From contig CAUJHQ010000029.1 of the NCBI GenBank assembly GCA_963204815.1, positions 62,001 to 126,000 on the forward strand: a stretch of 64,000 nucleotides of DNA, in the 5' to 3' direction. This document shows, one piece after another, positions 1 to 8,381 of this stretch. The notes below the pieces were generated by a model. That model worked only from the letters and a program-made list of their open reading frames with translations, did no database searches and was not told where the DNA came from. Made by a program: the position numbers and the translations under genes. The stretch is from Pseudomonadota bacterium (GTDB lineage: Bacteria > Pseudomonadota > Gammaproteobacteria > Burkholderiales > Burkholderiaceae_C). Position 1 is the stretch's first letter. Each line of letters opens with the position of its first letter.

Positions 1-825
1 CACGACCAGCAGCCCGCTGGCCAGCGCCGCCTCGGTGTCGGCCAGCGTCGGCGCGGCCAGCGCGTCGGCCAGCCAGCGTTCGCAGCGGCCCGGCAGCACC
101 GAGACCGCCTGCACCAGCCGCTGCGCGCCGGCCGGCAGCCGCGCCAGCCGCGCCAGCACCACGTCCTGCACGCTGCGCGGCACGCCTTCGCTGCCCGCGC
201 GCAGCAGCTCGGTGACGAAGAAGGGGTTGCCGCCGGTCACGGCATGCACGTCGCCTGCCGGGCGGCGCGCGTGCGCCGCCAGCCGCGCCACCGCCTCGTG
301 GGACAGCCGCGGCAGATCCACCCGCAGCACGTCGCCCGGGTTCAACTCGCCCAGCGTGCGGCGCAGCGGGTGCGTGGGGCCGACCTCGTCGTCGCGGAAG
401 CTCACCACCAGCAGGGCGTGCGTGCGCGCGATGCGGCGGCCGACAAACTTCAGCCAGTCGAGCGTGGCCTCGTCGGCCCAGTGCGCGTCTTCCACGACGA
501 CCAGCACCGGGCGCGCCGGCGCGGACAGCTCGGCCAGCGTGGCGTCGAACAGCGCCGGCCGCGGCCCGCCCAGCGCGGCGCCGAAGCGCACGCCGGCGCC
601 GCGCGCCATGTCCAGCAGCGGCGCCAGCGGCAGCGGGGTCTCCAGCGCGTCGCAGGCGCCCCACCACACGGCCCCGCCGTGGGCGGCGGCCAGCGCACGC
701 AGCACGCTGGTCTTGCCGATGCCGGCCTCGCCAGCCACCAGTGCAATGCGGCCTTCGCGCGCCGCCGCCGCCAGCGCGGCCTGCAGCGCCGCCAGCGCGG
801 CTTCGCGTTCGACGAGTTCGGACAT
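1..825 (-). CDS. AAA ATPase, probable MalT/LuxR-type regulator (3' end outside window)
   Basis: The frame is open from an ATG at 825 to the window edge, so only about 275 N-terminal residues are visible. A Walker A loop (GEAGIGKTS) lies near residues 25-35 and a Walker B-like stretch (VVVEDAHWAD) near residue 110. A later stretch (TGGNPFFVTELL) is typical of the AAA_16/MalT-like STAND ATPases. In that family the ATPase often precedes a ligand-sensing repeat region and a C-terminal LuxR helix-turn-helix, which would lie outside the window, so the regulator call is an inference. The start is the first ATG, close to the N-terminal edge of the ATPase fold. It is divergent from the small membrane protein at 940. 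Confidence 0.7.
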   Translation of the reverse strand, partial: MSELVEREAALAALQAALAAAAREGRIALVAGEAGIGKTSVLRALAAAHGGAVWWGACDALETPLPLAPLLDMARGAGVRFGAALGGPRPALFDATLAELSAPARPVLVVVEDAHWADEATLDWLKFVGRRIARTHALLVVSFRDDEVGPTHPLRRTLGELNPGDVLRVDLPRLSHEAVARLAAHARRPAGDVHAVTGGNPFFVTELLRAGSEGVPRSVQDVVLARLARLPAGAQRLVQAVSVLPGRCERWLADALAAPTLADTEAALASGLLVV

Positions 826-939
826 CGGCAAAAGTCTAAACGGCCAATCCCGCAGGCCGCGAGGGGCCACGCCGGGCTTGCGGCCGCGCGCCGGCGCGCT
901 GCGCCATGATGCAGGCCCGCTCGCTGGAGGTGACCGCGC

Positions 940-1326
940 ATGACGCTGCTGATCTGGACCGTGTTCTCCGTGCTCGCGCTGCTGTGGACGGGCGGCGCCT
1001 GGGCCGGCGCGGCGATCGTGCAGTGGTCGTCCGAGCTGATGGCGAGCGGGCAGGCGGTGGACCTGGGCCGCGCGATGGCGGCCTGGCCGGTGCCGGCCTG
1101 GGCGGCGGCGTTCGTCGACATCACGCTCGTGCATGCGACCCTCGACGCCATCGCCTGGTCGCTCGAATCGCTGCAGGCCGCGGCGCCGTGGGCCGCCACC
1201 GCGGTGGGCTGGCTGGTGCCGGTGGTGTGGGTCGGCTGGGCGTTCGGCCTTGCCGCGCTGCTGGCACTGGCCGGCACGCTGCACTGGCTGGTGCGGCGGC
1301 GCGCGCCGCGACCGCTGCCGGGCTGA
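940..1326 (+). CDS. Small hydrophobic membrane protein of unknown function
   Basis: A 128-residue protein rich in Ala, Trp and Val. It has an N-terminal hydrophobic segment (about residues 1-25) and a long C-terminal hydrophobic stretch (about 85-118) ending in an Arg-rich cytoplasmic-looking tail. No known family was recognised. An ATG preceded by a GGAGG-like sequence (ctggaggtgac) supports the start. It lies between the ATPase gene (opposite strand) and the CoA-transferase operon and could be an independent gene. A role cannot be named from the sequence. Confidence 0.55.
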   Translation: MTLLIWTVFSVLALLWTGGAWAGAAIVQWSSELMASGQAVDLGRAMAAWPVPAWAAAFVDITLVHATLDAIAWSLESLQAAAPWAATAVGWLVPVVWVGWAFGLAALLALAGTLHWLVRRRAPRPLPG

Positions 1327-1369
1327 CCCGCGCGCCGGCGCGGGCGCGGACACGGCATCATCTCGCCCC

Positions 1370-2530
1370 ATGTCCGCCACCGCCCCCACCGCCGACCCCA
1401 CCCGCCCGCTCGCCGGCGTGAAGGTGGTCGAGTTCTGCCAGATCGCGTCCGGCCCCTTCTGCGGCATGCTGCTCGCCGACTTCGGCGCCGAGGTCGTCAA
1501 GGTCGAGCCGCCGGAGGGCGACGCGATGCGCACCTGGCCGCCGCTCTCCGACGGCTACAGCGAGAACTTCGCCAGCCTCAACCGCGGCAAGCGTTCGATC
1601 GCGCTCGACCTGAAGCAGCCGGCCGATCTCGAGGTGGCGCGCCGCCTCGTGCTGGACGCCGACGTGCTGGTCGAGAACAGCCGGCCCGGGGCGATGCAGC
1701 GGCTGGGGCTGGGCTGGGACTGGTTCGCGCCGCGCAAGCCGGCGCTCGTCTACGCATCGATCTCGGCCTACGGGCAGGACGGCCCGCGCGGCGGCGAAGG
1801 CGGCTTCGACGTCACCGTGCAGGCCGCCGCCGGCGTGATGAGCGTGACCGGCGAAGCCGACGGCGCGCCGGTGAAGGCCGGCGTGCCGCTGGCCGACTTC
1901 GCCTCCGGCCTGTACGCCGCCTACACCATCGCGGCGCTGCTGGCACGCGTGCGCGCGGGCGGCGCCGGCGGCCACATCGACGTGCCGATGTTCGCGGCCA
2001 CGCTGGGCATCAGCGCGCTGCAGACGAGCGAGTACTTCGGCACCGGCCGCAACCCGCGCAAGCTGGGCTCGGCGCACCCGCGCAACGCGCCCTACCAGGC
2101 CTACGCGGCAAGCGACGGCTGGTTCGTCATCGCCGCCGGCAACAACCGGCTCTGGCAGTCGGTGTGCGGCGTGGTGGGCACGCCGGAACTGCTGGCCGAC
2201 GAACGCTTCACCACGCCGACCCTGCGCGCGAAGCACCAGACCGAGTTGAAGGCGCTGCTGGACCCGCACTTCGCGGCCCGCAGCGTCGAGCACTGGCTCG
2301 CCGCCTTCGCCGCCGCCGGCGTGCCGCACGCGCCGATCAACGGCTACGGCGAGGCGCTGGCCGACCCGCAGGCCGCGCACCTGAAGCTGGTGCGGCCGCA
2401 GGTGCTGCCCGGCGGCCACGCCACGCGCACCGTGGGTTGCCCGGTACGCCTGGACGGCCGCACCGTCGAGGTCGACACCACGCCGCCCGCGCTCGACGAG
2501 CACGGCGCCCTGCTGCGAGGCAAGGCATGA
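1370..2530 (+). CDS. CaiB/BaiF family III CoA-transferase
   Basis: A 386-residue protein of normal length for family III CoA-transferases, which move CoA between carboxylic acids through a mixed anhydride on an aspartate. The typical N-terminus (LAGVKVVEFCQIASGPFCGM) and the conserved RGKRSIALDL and FDVTVQAAAGVMSVTG blocks are present. Asp176 in VPLADFASG matches the expected catalytic position. The 3' end overlaps the next gene as ATGA, so the two are translationally coupled. Substrates cannot be read from the sequence. The partner genes (a Gln-type thiol dioxygenase and a crotonase-like protein) suggest an organic sulfinate or other short acid; this is an inference. Confidence 0.9.
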   Translation: MSATAPTADPTRPLAGVKVVEFCQIASGPFCGMLLADFGAEVVKVEPPEGDAMRTWPPLSDGYSENFASLNRGKRSIALDLKQPADLEVARRLVLDADVLVENSRPGAMQRLGLGWDWFAPRKPALVYASISAYGQDGPRGGEGGFDVTVQAAAGVMSVTGEADGAPVKAGVPLADFASGLYAAYTIAALLARVRAGGAGGHIDVPMFAATLGISALQTSEYFGTGRNPRKLGSAHPRNAPYQAYAASDGWFVIAAGNNRLWQSVCGVVGTPELLADERFTTPTLRAKHQTELKALLDPHFAARSVEHWLAAFAAAGVPHAPINGYGEALADPQAAHLKLVRPQVLPGGHATRTVGCPVRLDGRTVEVDTTPPALDEHGALLRGKA

Positions 2531-3138
2531 GCGACCACGCCACCGCCACCGACCCGATCGCGCCGCTGCGCGAGTTCGTCATCGCGATGACCGACCTCGT
2601 CGCCCGCCTCCCCGACGAGCGCCGCGTGCTTGCCGAAGGCCGCACGCACCTGGCGCGGCTGATCGCGCACGACGGCTGGCTGCCGGCCGAGTTCGCCGCG
2701 CCGCGCGCCGACCGCTATGCGCAGTACCTGCTGCACTGCGACCCGCTGGAGCGCTTCTCGGTCGTCAGTTTCGTCTGGGGCCCCGGCCATCGCACGCCGG
2801 TGCACGACCACACGGTGTGGGGCCTGGTCGGCCTGCTGCGCGGCGCCGAGCGCTGCGACGAATTCGCCTGGGCCGACGGCCGCCCGCAGCCCACCGGGCG
2901 CTCGCACGTGATGGAGCCGGGCGACATCGAGGCCGTCTCGCCCACCGTCGGCGACTGGCACCGCGTGAGCGCGGCGCTGCCCGACCGGGCGTCGATCAGC
3001 ATCCACGTCTACGGTGCCAACATCGGCGCCGTGAAGCGGCACCGGCTCGACGACGAAGGCCGGATGCTCGACTTCGTCTCCGGCTACGACAGCGCGAGCG
3101 TGCCCAACCTCTGGGACCGCTCGAAGGCGGTGCGCTGA
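2527..3138 (+). CDS. Cysteine dioxygenase-family thiol dioxygenase, probable 3-mercaptopropionate dioxygenase
   Basis: A 203-residue cupin of the cysteine dioxygenase family, which oxidises thiols to sulfinates with a mononuclear iron. The iron ligands His93 and His95 (VHDHTVWG) and His145 (DWHRV) are visible, as is the Ser158-His160-Tyr162 triad (SIHVY). The residue corresponding to the carboxylate-binding Arg60 of mammalian cysteine dioxygenase is Gln66 (RYAQYLL). A Gln here is the mark of the bacterial 3-mercaptopropionate dioxygenase group. The alignment was made by eye. The gene overlaps the CoA-transferase (ATGA) and the crotonase gene (TGATG), so all three are probably one mRNA. Plain cysteine dioxygenase is the alternative. 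Confidence 0.85.
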   Translation: MSDHATATDPIAPLREFVIAMTDLVARLPDERRVLAEGRTHLARLIAHDGWLPAEFAAPRADRYAQYLLHCDPLERFSVVSFVWGPGHRTPVHDHTVWGLVGLLRGAERCDEFAWADGRPQPTGRSHVMEPGDIEAVSPTVGDWHRVSAALPDRASISIHVYGANIGAVKRHRLDDEGRMLDFVSGYDSASVPNLWDRSKAVR

Positions 3139-3836
3139 TGCTGCAGCACCACCACGCCGACGGCGTGACCACGCTGACGCTGGCGCGCCCCGACCGCGGC
3201 AACGCGCTGGCCGCCGACCTCGTCGAGGCGCTGCTCGCGCGTGTGCTCGAAGCCGGCGCCGATGCGGCCGTGCACACGCTGGTGCTGCGCGCCGAGGGGC
3301 GCCACTTCTGCACCGGCCTGGACCTTTCGACGCTGGCGTCCGAGAGCGACGGCGACCTGCTGCACCGCCTGGTGCGCATCGAGACCCTGCTGGCCGCGCT
3401 GTGGCACGCGCCGCTGCGCACGGTGGCCGTCGCGCAGGGACGTACCTGGGGCGCCGGCGCCGACCTCTTCGCCGCCTGCGAGCAGCGCGTGGCGCTCGCC
3501 GGCAGCAGCTTCCGCTTCCCCGGCGCGCAGTTCGGCATCGTGCTCGGCACGCGGCGGCTCGCCGAACGCATCGGCACCGACCGCGCGCGCGCGCTCGTCA
3601 CCGAAGGCGGCGAGCTCGACGCCGTCGCGGCACTGGCCTGCGGGCTGGCGAATGCCGCCACCGAAGGCGCGAACGTTGCGCCGCGGGTGAGCGCCGCCAC
3701 CGCACGTGCCGTGCGCGCCGCCACGCGCGAGGACCGGCGCGACCATGACCTCGCGGCGCTGGTGCGCTCGGCCGCCGAGCCCGGCCTGCGGGCGCGCATC
3801 GCGGCCTACCGCGAGCGCCTGCGCGCCGCCGCGTAG
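3138..3836 (+). CDS. Crotonase (enoyl-CoA hydratase/isomerase) superfamily protein
   Basis: A 232-residue protein with the crotonase core: an oxyanion-hole block (LRAEGRHFCTGLDLSTL) and a second block (VAQGRTWGAGADLFAACE). It is slightly shorter than typical enoyl-CoA hydratases (about 255-260), mostly at the C-terminus. By eye, the two catalytic glutamates of classical hydratases are not conserved: the first position is Asp (GAGADL) and the second falls on Gly in FPGAQFGIVLG. It may therefore catalyse a different crotonase reaction. The start ATG overlaps the dioxygenase stop (TGATG), which indicates coupling and a shared substrate path. Confidence 0.8.
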   Translation: MLQHHHADGVTTLTLARPDRGNALAADLVEALLARVLEAGADAAVHTLVLRAEGRHFCTGLDLSTLASESDGDLLHRLVRIETLLAALWHAPLRTVAVAQGRTWGAGADLFAACEQRVALAGSSFRFPGAQFGIVLGTRRLAERIGTDRARALVTEGGELDAVAALACGLANAATEGANVAPRVSAATARAVRAATREDRRDHDLAALVRSAAEPGLRARIAAYRERLRAAA

Positions 3837-3851
3837 GCGCGAGCGGCGCGC

Positions 3852-5900
3852 TCAGATGCGCGGCGAGACGCGCATCTCGGGCCGCGGCTTCGGCGCCCGC
3901 GGCACGATGGAGTCGCCGCTCGCCTCCATCTCCTGGCCCAGGCCGCGCAGCGCGGCCAGCACATGCAGCGTGAGGTCGCGCTGGGTCGCGTTGTACTGAC
4001 CGTCGGCGGCGACCTGGCGCACCACATCGTCCCACGCCGGGTCCTGCAGGCGCGGGTGGCGCAGCAGTTCCTCGACCAGCGCCGAGAAGGTGCGCAGGCG
4101 GATCTGCTTGTGGTTCGGCCAGCCGTCACCCTGCGCGAAGCGCTGGATCAGGCGCTCGGCGGCGAACTCGCCGGCGTCGGCCAGCGCGTCGATGTGGCGG
4201 CGCTCCATGTTGAGGTTGAGGCCGCCCTCGTCGGGCCGCTGGCTGATCTGCACGATGCGGTCGCGGTAGCCGGGGTACGGGAAGACGATCTGGTCGCGCC
4301 AGTTCTGCATCGTGTCGACCACCTTGCCGAGGAAGTCAAACAGGCCGACCGGCGTGTCGTCGGCCGGCGGCGCCCAGTACTGGCCCAGGCCCTGGCGGTT
4401 CGACTCGGGCAGGTAGACGCGGCCTTCCTGTTCGCTCGCCTTCTTCGCGGGGTCGATCGGGTACACCGGGTGCTCGCCCTTCAGGCCGATCGCGAAGGTG
4501 GGGCGGCCGGGCAGCGGCGCGTCGAAGAAGTGCAGCGGCATGTTGCTGGAGATGCCGCCGTCGCTGAACCACACGCGCTTGGGCGGCGGCACCGGCTGGC
4601 CTTCCTTGCGCAGGCTGAAGTCGTGCGCGTACAGCGGCACCGCCGACAGCAGCACCGGGAAGCTCAGGCTCATGCGCACCGCCACCACCACCGGCAGGTA
4701 GCGGTTCGGCGGCAGGCGGCGCAGCAGCTGGCCGCGCGCGCCGTGCACCGGCGGGTGGCCGGCGTCCTCGACGGCGGAGACGGCGTCCAGCCACTGCATC
4801 ACGCGGGTCGGGAACAGGCGCTCCCACTCGGCGCGGTCGTAGTAGTACTGGCCGGCGTTGTCGCGCAGCGGGATCGCGTAGCACATCTGCTGGCTCACCG
4901 CGGTGGTCATCACCTGCAGGTCGATCTCGCGCGTGCGCGCCGGCCGGTCGGGCGCAGAGGCGACGATGGGCGCGTCCGCCGGCTCGCCCCAGAGGTCGCC
5001 GAAGGTCAGCGGCCGCGGCGTGGCGGCCACGCCGGCGAGGCCGTCGAAGAAGCCGGTGAGCCAGTCGGTCAGCGCCTGCGGGCGTGCCGCCTCGTCGTCG
5101 GCGTGGCCGCTGCACAGGCCCCAGAAGTTGCGCTGCAGGCCGGAGAGCATCGTCATCACGAAACGCGCCGCCGCCAGCCCGATGGCCACCAGGCCGGTGA
5201 GCACGATCCACAGGCTCACCGCGGCCGTGGACATCACGAGCGCGGCACCGAGGCCGACGCGGCCGACGCCGGCCACGAGCGCCGCGTTCAGCGCCACGCT
5301 GGCCGCCAGTGCGAGCAGCACGCGCGGCAGCGTGCCGCCGGGCAGGCGCGCGACGACGACCCAGACCACCACGCACAGCACCAGGCAGGCCAGCAGCACG
5401 CCGGCCGCCGCGCCGGTGCCCAGGCCCGACAGCGCCTGCAGCGCCGGCACGCCGACGAGCGCCATCACCAGCACCGCCAGCAGCACCACGCCCCAGAACT
5501 TGAGCAGCATCGCCGACACGGCGCCGACGATGCGGCCGATCGTGTTCTGCTTGTTCAGCGCGCCGACCAGCACCGCGAAGTGGTCGGCCAGCCAGGGCGC
5601 GGGGCGGAACAGGTGGAACAGCATCGAGCCTTCGCGGCCCGCCACCGCGGGGCTGCCCAGTTGCTGCGGCAGGCGCGCCAGGTCGGCCATCGCGCCGGCG
5701 TTGCGGCCGCTCTGGCGCCCGAATTCGGCGGCCGCGCAGCCGGCCGCCGCGATGGCGCCGGCCGAGGTGCCGCCGACGCTGCGGAAGCGGTACTCGTCGG
5801 CCAGGCGCGCGATCAGCCCGGGGTAGACGACGCCGCTCGTGATGCCGCCTTTCATCACCAGGTCGCAGGGCGGCCGGTCGGCGGGGGGAATCGGGTTCAT
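3852..5900 (-). CDS. Patatin-like phospholipase with internal membrane segments
   Basis: A 682-residue protein. The N-terminal region has the patatin glycine-rich turn (KGGITSGVVYPG) and the nucleophile elbow GTSAG with Ser46; the catalytic Asp447 lies in DGGISSN. Between them, at about residues 105-270, are several long hydrophobic segments, so the patatin domain appears split by a membrane region. Patatins hydrolyse acyl esters of phospholipids. The ATG at 5900 was chosen because GAGGAG lies about 8 bases upstream; an in-frame ATG 45 bases earlier has no such site. It runs convergently with the crotonase gene. Substrate and cellular role are unknown. Confidence 0.85.
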   Translation of the reverse strand: MNPIPPADRPPCDLVMKGGITSGVVYPGLIARLADEYRFRSVGGTSAGAIAAAGCAAAEFGRQSGRNAGAMADLARLPQQLGSPAVAGREGSMLFHLFRPAPWLADHFAVLVGALNKQNTIGRIVGAVSAMLLKFWGVVLLAVLVMALVGVPALQALSGLGTGAAAGVLLACLVLCVVVWVVVARLPGGTLPRVLLALAASVALNAALVAGVGRVGLGAALVMSTAAVSLWIVLTGLVAIGLAAARFVMTMLSGLQRNFWGLCSGHADDEAARPQALTDWLTGFFDGLAGVAATPRPLTFGDLWGEPADAPIVASAPDRPARTREIDLQVMTTAVSQQMCYAIPLRDNAGQYYYDRAEWERLFPTRVMQWLDAVSAVEDAGHPPVHGARGQLLRRLPPNRYLPVVVAVRMSLSFPVLLSAVPLYAHDFSLRKEGQPVPPPKRVWFSDGGISSNMPLHFFDAPLPGRPTFAIGLKGEHPVYPIDPAKKASEQEGRVYLPESNRQGLGQYWAPPADDTPVGLFDFLGKVVDTMQNWRDQIVFPYPGYRDRIVQISQRPDEGGLNLNMERRHIDALADAGEFAAERLIQRFAQGDGWPNHKQIRLRTFSALVEELLRHPRLQDPAWDDVVRQVAADGQYNATQRDLTLHVLAALRGLGQEMEASGDSIVPRAPKPRPEMRVSPRI

Positions 5901-6049
5901 CGCGGGCTCCTCGTTTCGGTTCGGCGGCTCTCGGGCCGGCGGCATTAGAGGCGCAGGCCCTGCGCAGCGTCAACGCCACGAATCGCAGGGGGCGCGGCAC
6001 CGGGCCGCGGCGCGTCGACAATCGGCCACCTGCCGCCGCTGCCGCGCCC

Positions 6050-6640
6050 ATGCACACCACCCTCTTCACGACACCCGTCGTCAACACGCTGCTGCGCGCG
6101 GCCTCGCTCGCCTTCCTGCGCCTGAACGGCTGGCAGGTCGAGGGCCGGCTGCCCGAGACGGCGCGCAAGGCGGTGCTGATCGCCGCCCCGCACACGAGCA
6201 ACTGGGACCTGCCGTACACGCTGATGCTGGGCTTCGCGCTCGACCTCAACCTGTACTGGATGGGCAAGGCCAGCCTGTTCCGCTTTCCGTTCGGGCCGGT
6301 GATGCGCTGGCTGGGCGGCATCGCGGTCGACCGCGGCCGGCGCAACGACCTCGTCGCCGCGTCGGCGCAGGCCATCGCCGACGCCGACGGCCCGCTGCAG
6401 CTGGTGGTGCCGCCGGAAGGCACGCGCGGCAAGACGCGGCACTGGAAGACCGGCTTCTACTTCATCGCGCTGCAGGCGCAGGTGCCGATCGTGATGGCCT
6501 TCGTCGACTACCAGCGCAAGGTGGGCGGCCTCGGGCCGGAGTTCAAGCCGAGCGGCGACGTCGACGCCGACATGGTCGAGATCAAGCGCTTCTACGCCGG
6601 CGTGAAGGGGCGCAACGCCGACCAGTTCGAGGCCTCGTGA
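6050..6640 (+). CDS. PlsC-like lysophospholipid/glycerol-phosphate acyltransferase family protein
   Basis: A 196-residue protein with the acyltransferase HX4D motif (His48 to Asp53, HTSNWD) and the PEGTRG motif at residues 122-127. Both are hallmarks of the PlsC family, which transfers acyl chains to lysophospholipids or glycerol phosphates at the inner membrane. It is a short version, with one weak N-terminal hydrophobic stretch. The stop codon overlaps the GTG start of the next gene (GTGA), suggesting coupling. It is divergent from the patatin gene, so the two lipid-related genes may share a control region (5901-6049). Confidence 0.85.
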   Translation: MHTTLFTTPVVNTLLRAASLAFLRLNGWQVEGRLPETARKAVLIAAPHTSNWDLPYTLMLGFALDLNLYWMGKASLFRFPFGPVMRWLGGIAVDRGRRNDLVAASAQAIADADGPLQLVVPPEGTRGKTRHWKTGFYFIALQAQVPIVMAFVDYQRKVGGLGPEFKPSGDVDADMVEIKRFYAGVKGRNADQFEAS

Positions 6641-7011
6641 CGGTGCCGCTGTCGAGCGCCGACCTGCGCCGGCTCGCCGAGGCCGCGCGCGGCCGCCGCT
6701 GCGAGGCCTGCGCGGTGCTGGTCTGCCCCGGCTGGGAGTCCCTGCCCGCCGGCTTCGACGGCCGCCAGCTGCGCGTGCTGGGCACGCTGCGCCCCGGCGA
6801 AGACGAACCGACGTGGCAGGAGCACCACCCGCAGGGCACGCGCACCGACTCGCCCGCGGCGCCCATCGCGCCCGCCTTCCACCCCTACAACCGCAGCGAT
6901 GCCGTCGCCTGCGTGCATTGCGGGCGCGCCTTCCTGCGCTACACCGAGGCCGGCGGCTACTTCAGCGACGTGCGGCTGCGCGAGCTGGACCCGGCCCTCG
7001 TCGTCGACTGA
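6637..7011 (+). CDS. Conserved hypothetical protein with two CxxC pairs
   Basis: A 124-residue protein that starts at a GTG overlapping the acyltransferase stop. It contains a CEAC pair near residue 22 and a CVHC pair near residue 90, which could bind zinc, and a C-terminal segment rich in aromatic and charged residues (YTEAGGYFSDVRLRELD). No family was recognised with certainty. The overlap suggests co-expression with the acyltransferase; a functional link is not shown by the sequence. Confidence 0.65.
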   Translation: MTVPLSSADLRRLAEAARGRRCEACAVLVCPGWESLPAGFDGRQLRVLGTLRPGEDEPTWQEHHPQGTRTDSPAAPIAPAFHPYNRSDAVACVHCGRAFLRYTEAGGYFSDVRLRELDPALVVD

Positions 7012-7141
7012 CGGCACACGCCTGGTCACAGACCCGGCGCGAGTGTGTCCGCGTCTTCAGATCGGCTTCATGCGCGCGGCCTCCAATGGCGACAGTGCAT
7101 CGATGCCCTGTCACCTCACTTCCATTGAAAGGTTCGCTCCC

Positions 7142-7402
7142 ATGATCACCCGCATCGCCCTCGTCGCCGCCCTCGCCTTCGGCGCCACCGCCGCCTTCGC
7201 CGGCCCCACCTGCAGCGTGCCGAAGGACAAGTGGATGAAGGAGACCGACTTCAAGTCGCAGCTCGTGCAGCAGGGCTACCAGATCAAGACCTTCAAGGTC
7301 ACGAAGGGCAACTGCTACGAGATCTACGGCTTCGACAAGGCGTGCAAGAAGGTCGAGATCTACTTCGACCCGTCCACTGCCGCCATCCTCGAGCAGAAGT
7401 AA
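7142..7402 (+). CDS. Small secreted PepSY-like protein
   Basis: An 86-residue protein with a clear signal peptide (MITRIALVAALAFGATAAFA, cleavage near residue 20). The mature part contains two Cys (NCYEIYGFDKACKKVEIYFDP) and the pattern of a single PepSY module. PepSY modules are small periplasmic domains often found beside cytochromes or peptidases; the next gene encodes a cytochrome b561. The start follows a GAAAGG site. The periplasmic location is well supported; the family call is by pattern only. Confidence 0.7.
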   Translation: MITRIALVAALAFGATAAFAGPTCSVPKDKWMKETDFKSQLVQQGYQIKTFKVTKGNCYEIYGFDKACKKVEIYFDPSTAAILEQK

Positions 7403-7415
7403 GGCGCGCGCCGCC

Positions 7416-7961
7416 GTGCCGAACGCGAACGCGGCCCCGCCCGCCGCGCCCGTGCGGGTGTGGGACCCCTTCGTGCGCCTGTTTCACTGGACGCTGGTGG
7501 CCTGCGTGGTGCTCGACGAGTTCGTGCTCGAAGAGGGCGCGGCGCCGCACGAGTGGGCCGGCTACGTGGGGGCGGCGCTCGTGCTGGCGCGCGTGGTGTG
7601 GGGCTTCGTCGGCACCCGCCATGCGCGCTTCGCCGACTTCTTTCCCACGCCGCGGCGCCTGCGCGAACACATCGCCGCGCTGCGCCAGGGCCGCCACCCG
7701 CACCACGACGGCCACAACCCGCTGGGCGCGCTGATGATGCTGGCGCTGATGGCGCTGGTGCTCGCGCTGGGCATCACCGGCTGGCTGCAGGGCACCGACA
7801 CCTTCTGGGGCGACGAGGGCCTGCAGGACCTGCACGAGGTGCTGGCGCACGTGCTGCTCATCGCCGCCGGGCTGCACGCGGCCGCGGCGCTGGCGATCGG
7901 TCGGCTCGAACGCGTGCGCCTCGTGCGCGCGATGGTCACCGGCGTCAAGCGGCCTTACTGA
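7416..7961 (+). CDS. Cytochrome b561-type membrane protein
   Basis: A 181-residue protein with four hydrophobic segments and the histidines expected to bind heme b: RLFHWT near residue 24, PHEW near 44, DLHEVLAH near 140-144 and LHAAAA near 152. Members of this family carry electrons in the inner membrane, often as the cytochrome subunit of periplasmic dehydrogenases. It starts at GTG, 13 bases after the PepSY-like gene, and is probably co-transcribed with it. The partner dehydrogenase is not identified here. Confidence 0.85.
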   Translation: MPNANAAPPAAPVRVWDPFVRLFHWTLVACVVLDEFVLEEGAAPHEWAGYVGAALVLARVVWGFVGTRHARFADFFPTPRRLREHIAALRQGRHPHHDGHNPLGALMMLALMALVLALGITGWLQGTDTFWGDEGLQDLHEVLAHVLLIAAGLHAAAALAIGRLERVRLVRAMVTGVKRPY

Positions 7962-8038
7962 CCACCGGCCGCGGGCCGCGGTCTCTAGAATCCGTGTCGC
8001 CCCTGCCGGGTGCAACGTCGAACGACCGGAGACCCGAC

Positions 8039-8365
8039 ATGGACCTGAAGCTGCCCATCACGATCATCAGCGAGCTGACCGAGGACGAGGTGCGCGCCCA
8101 GGGCGAGCTCGACCTCGCCAGCGGCGAGATCCGCAAGGTGCAGTACGAGGACTACGACGTCGAGGCCGAAGGCCTGCCGGCCGAGCGCGAGGACTACGAG
8201 TTCACGCTCGGCGTGCTGCGCAACGGCACGCGCGAAGTCGAGTTCCGTGTCGAGGTCGACGCGATGTCGGGCCGCTACTCCGTCACCGCCAGCGAGCTGC
8301 TCGAACTGAAGGGGCGCGCCGCCAAGCTGTTCACGCAGCCGCCGCCCGGCAAGGAACGCGCCTGA
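8039..8365 (+). CDS. Hypothetical acidic cytoplasmic protein
   Basis: A 108-residue protein with no signal peptide or membrane segment. It is rich in Glu and Asp in its first half (SELTEDEVRAQGELDL, QYEDYDVEAEGLP). No family was recognised. The ATG follows a GGAGA site (cgaccggagacccgacatg). It runs convergently with the lipoprotein gene at 8382. Confidence 0.6.
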   Translation: MDLKLPITIISELTEDEVRAQGELDLASGEIRKVQYEDYDVEAEGLPAEREDYEFTLGVLRNGTREVEFRVEVDAMSGRYSVTASELLELKGRAAKLFTQPPPGKERA

Positions 8366-8381
8366 CGGCGCGGCGCCGCGC

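Noticed and set aside
3963-5948. A 661-residue open frame antisense to the patatin gene
   Set aside because: It is rich in Arg, His and Gln with no domain pattern; the opposite strand has clear catalytic motifs and a good ribosome-binding site.
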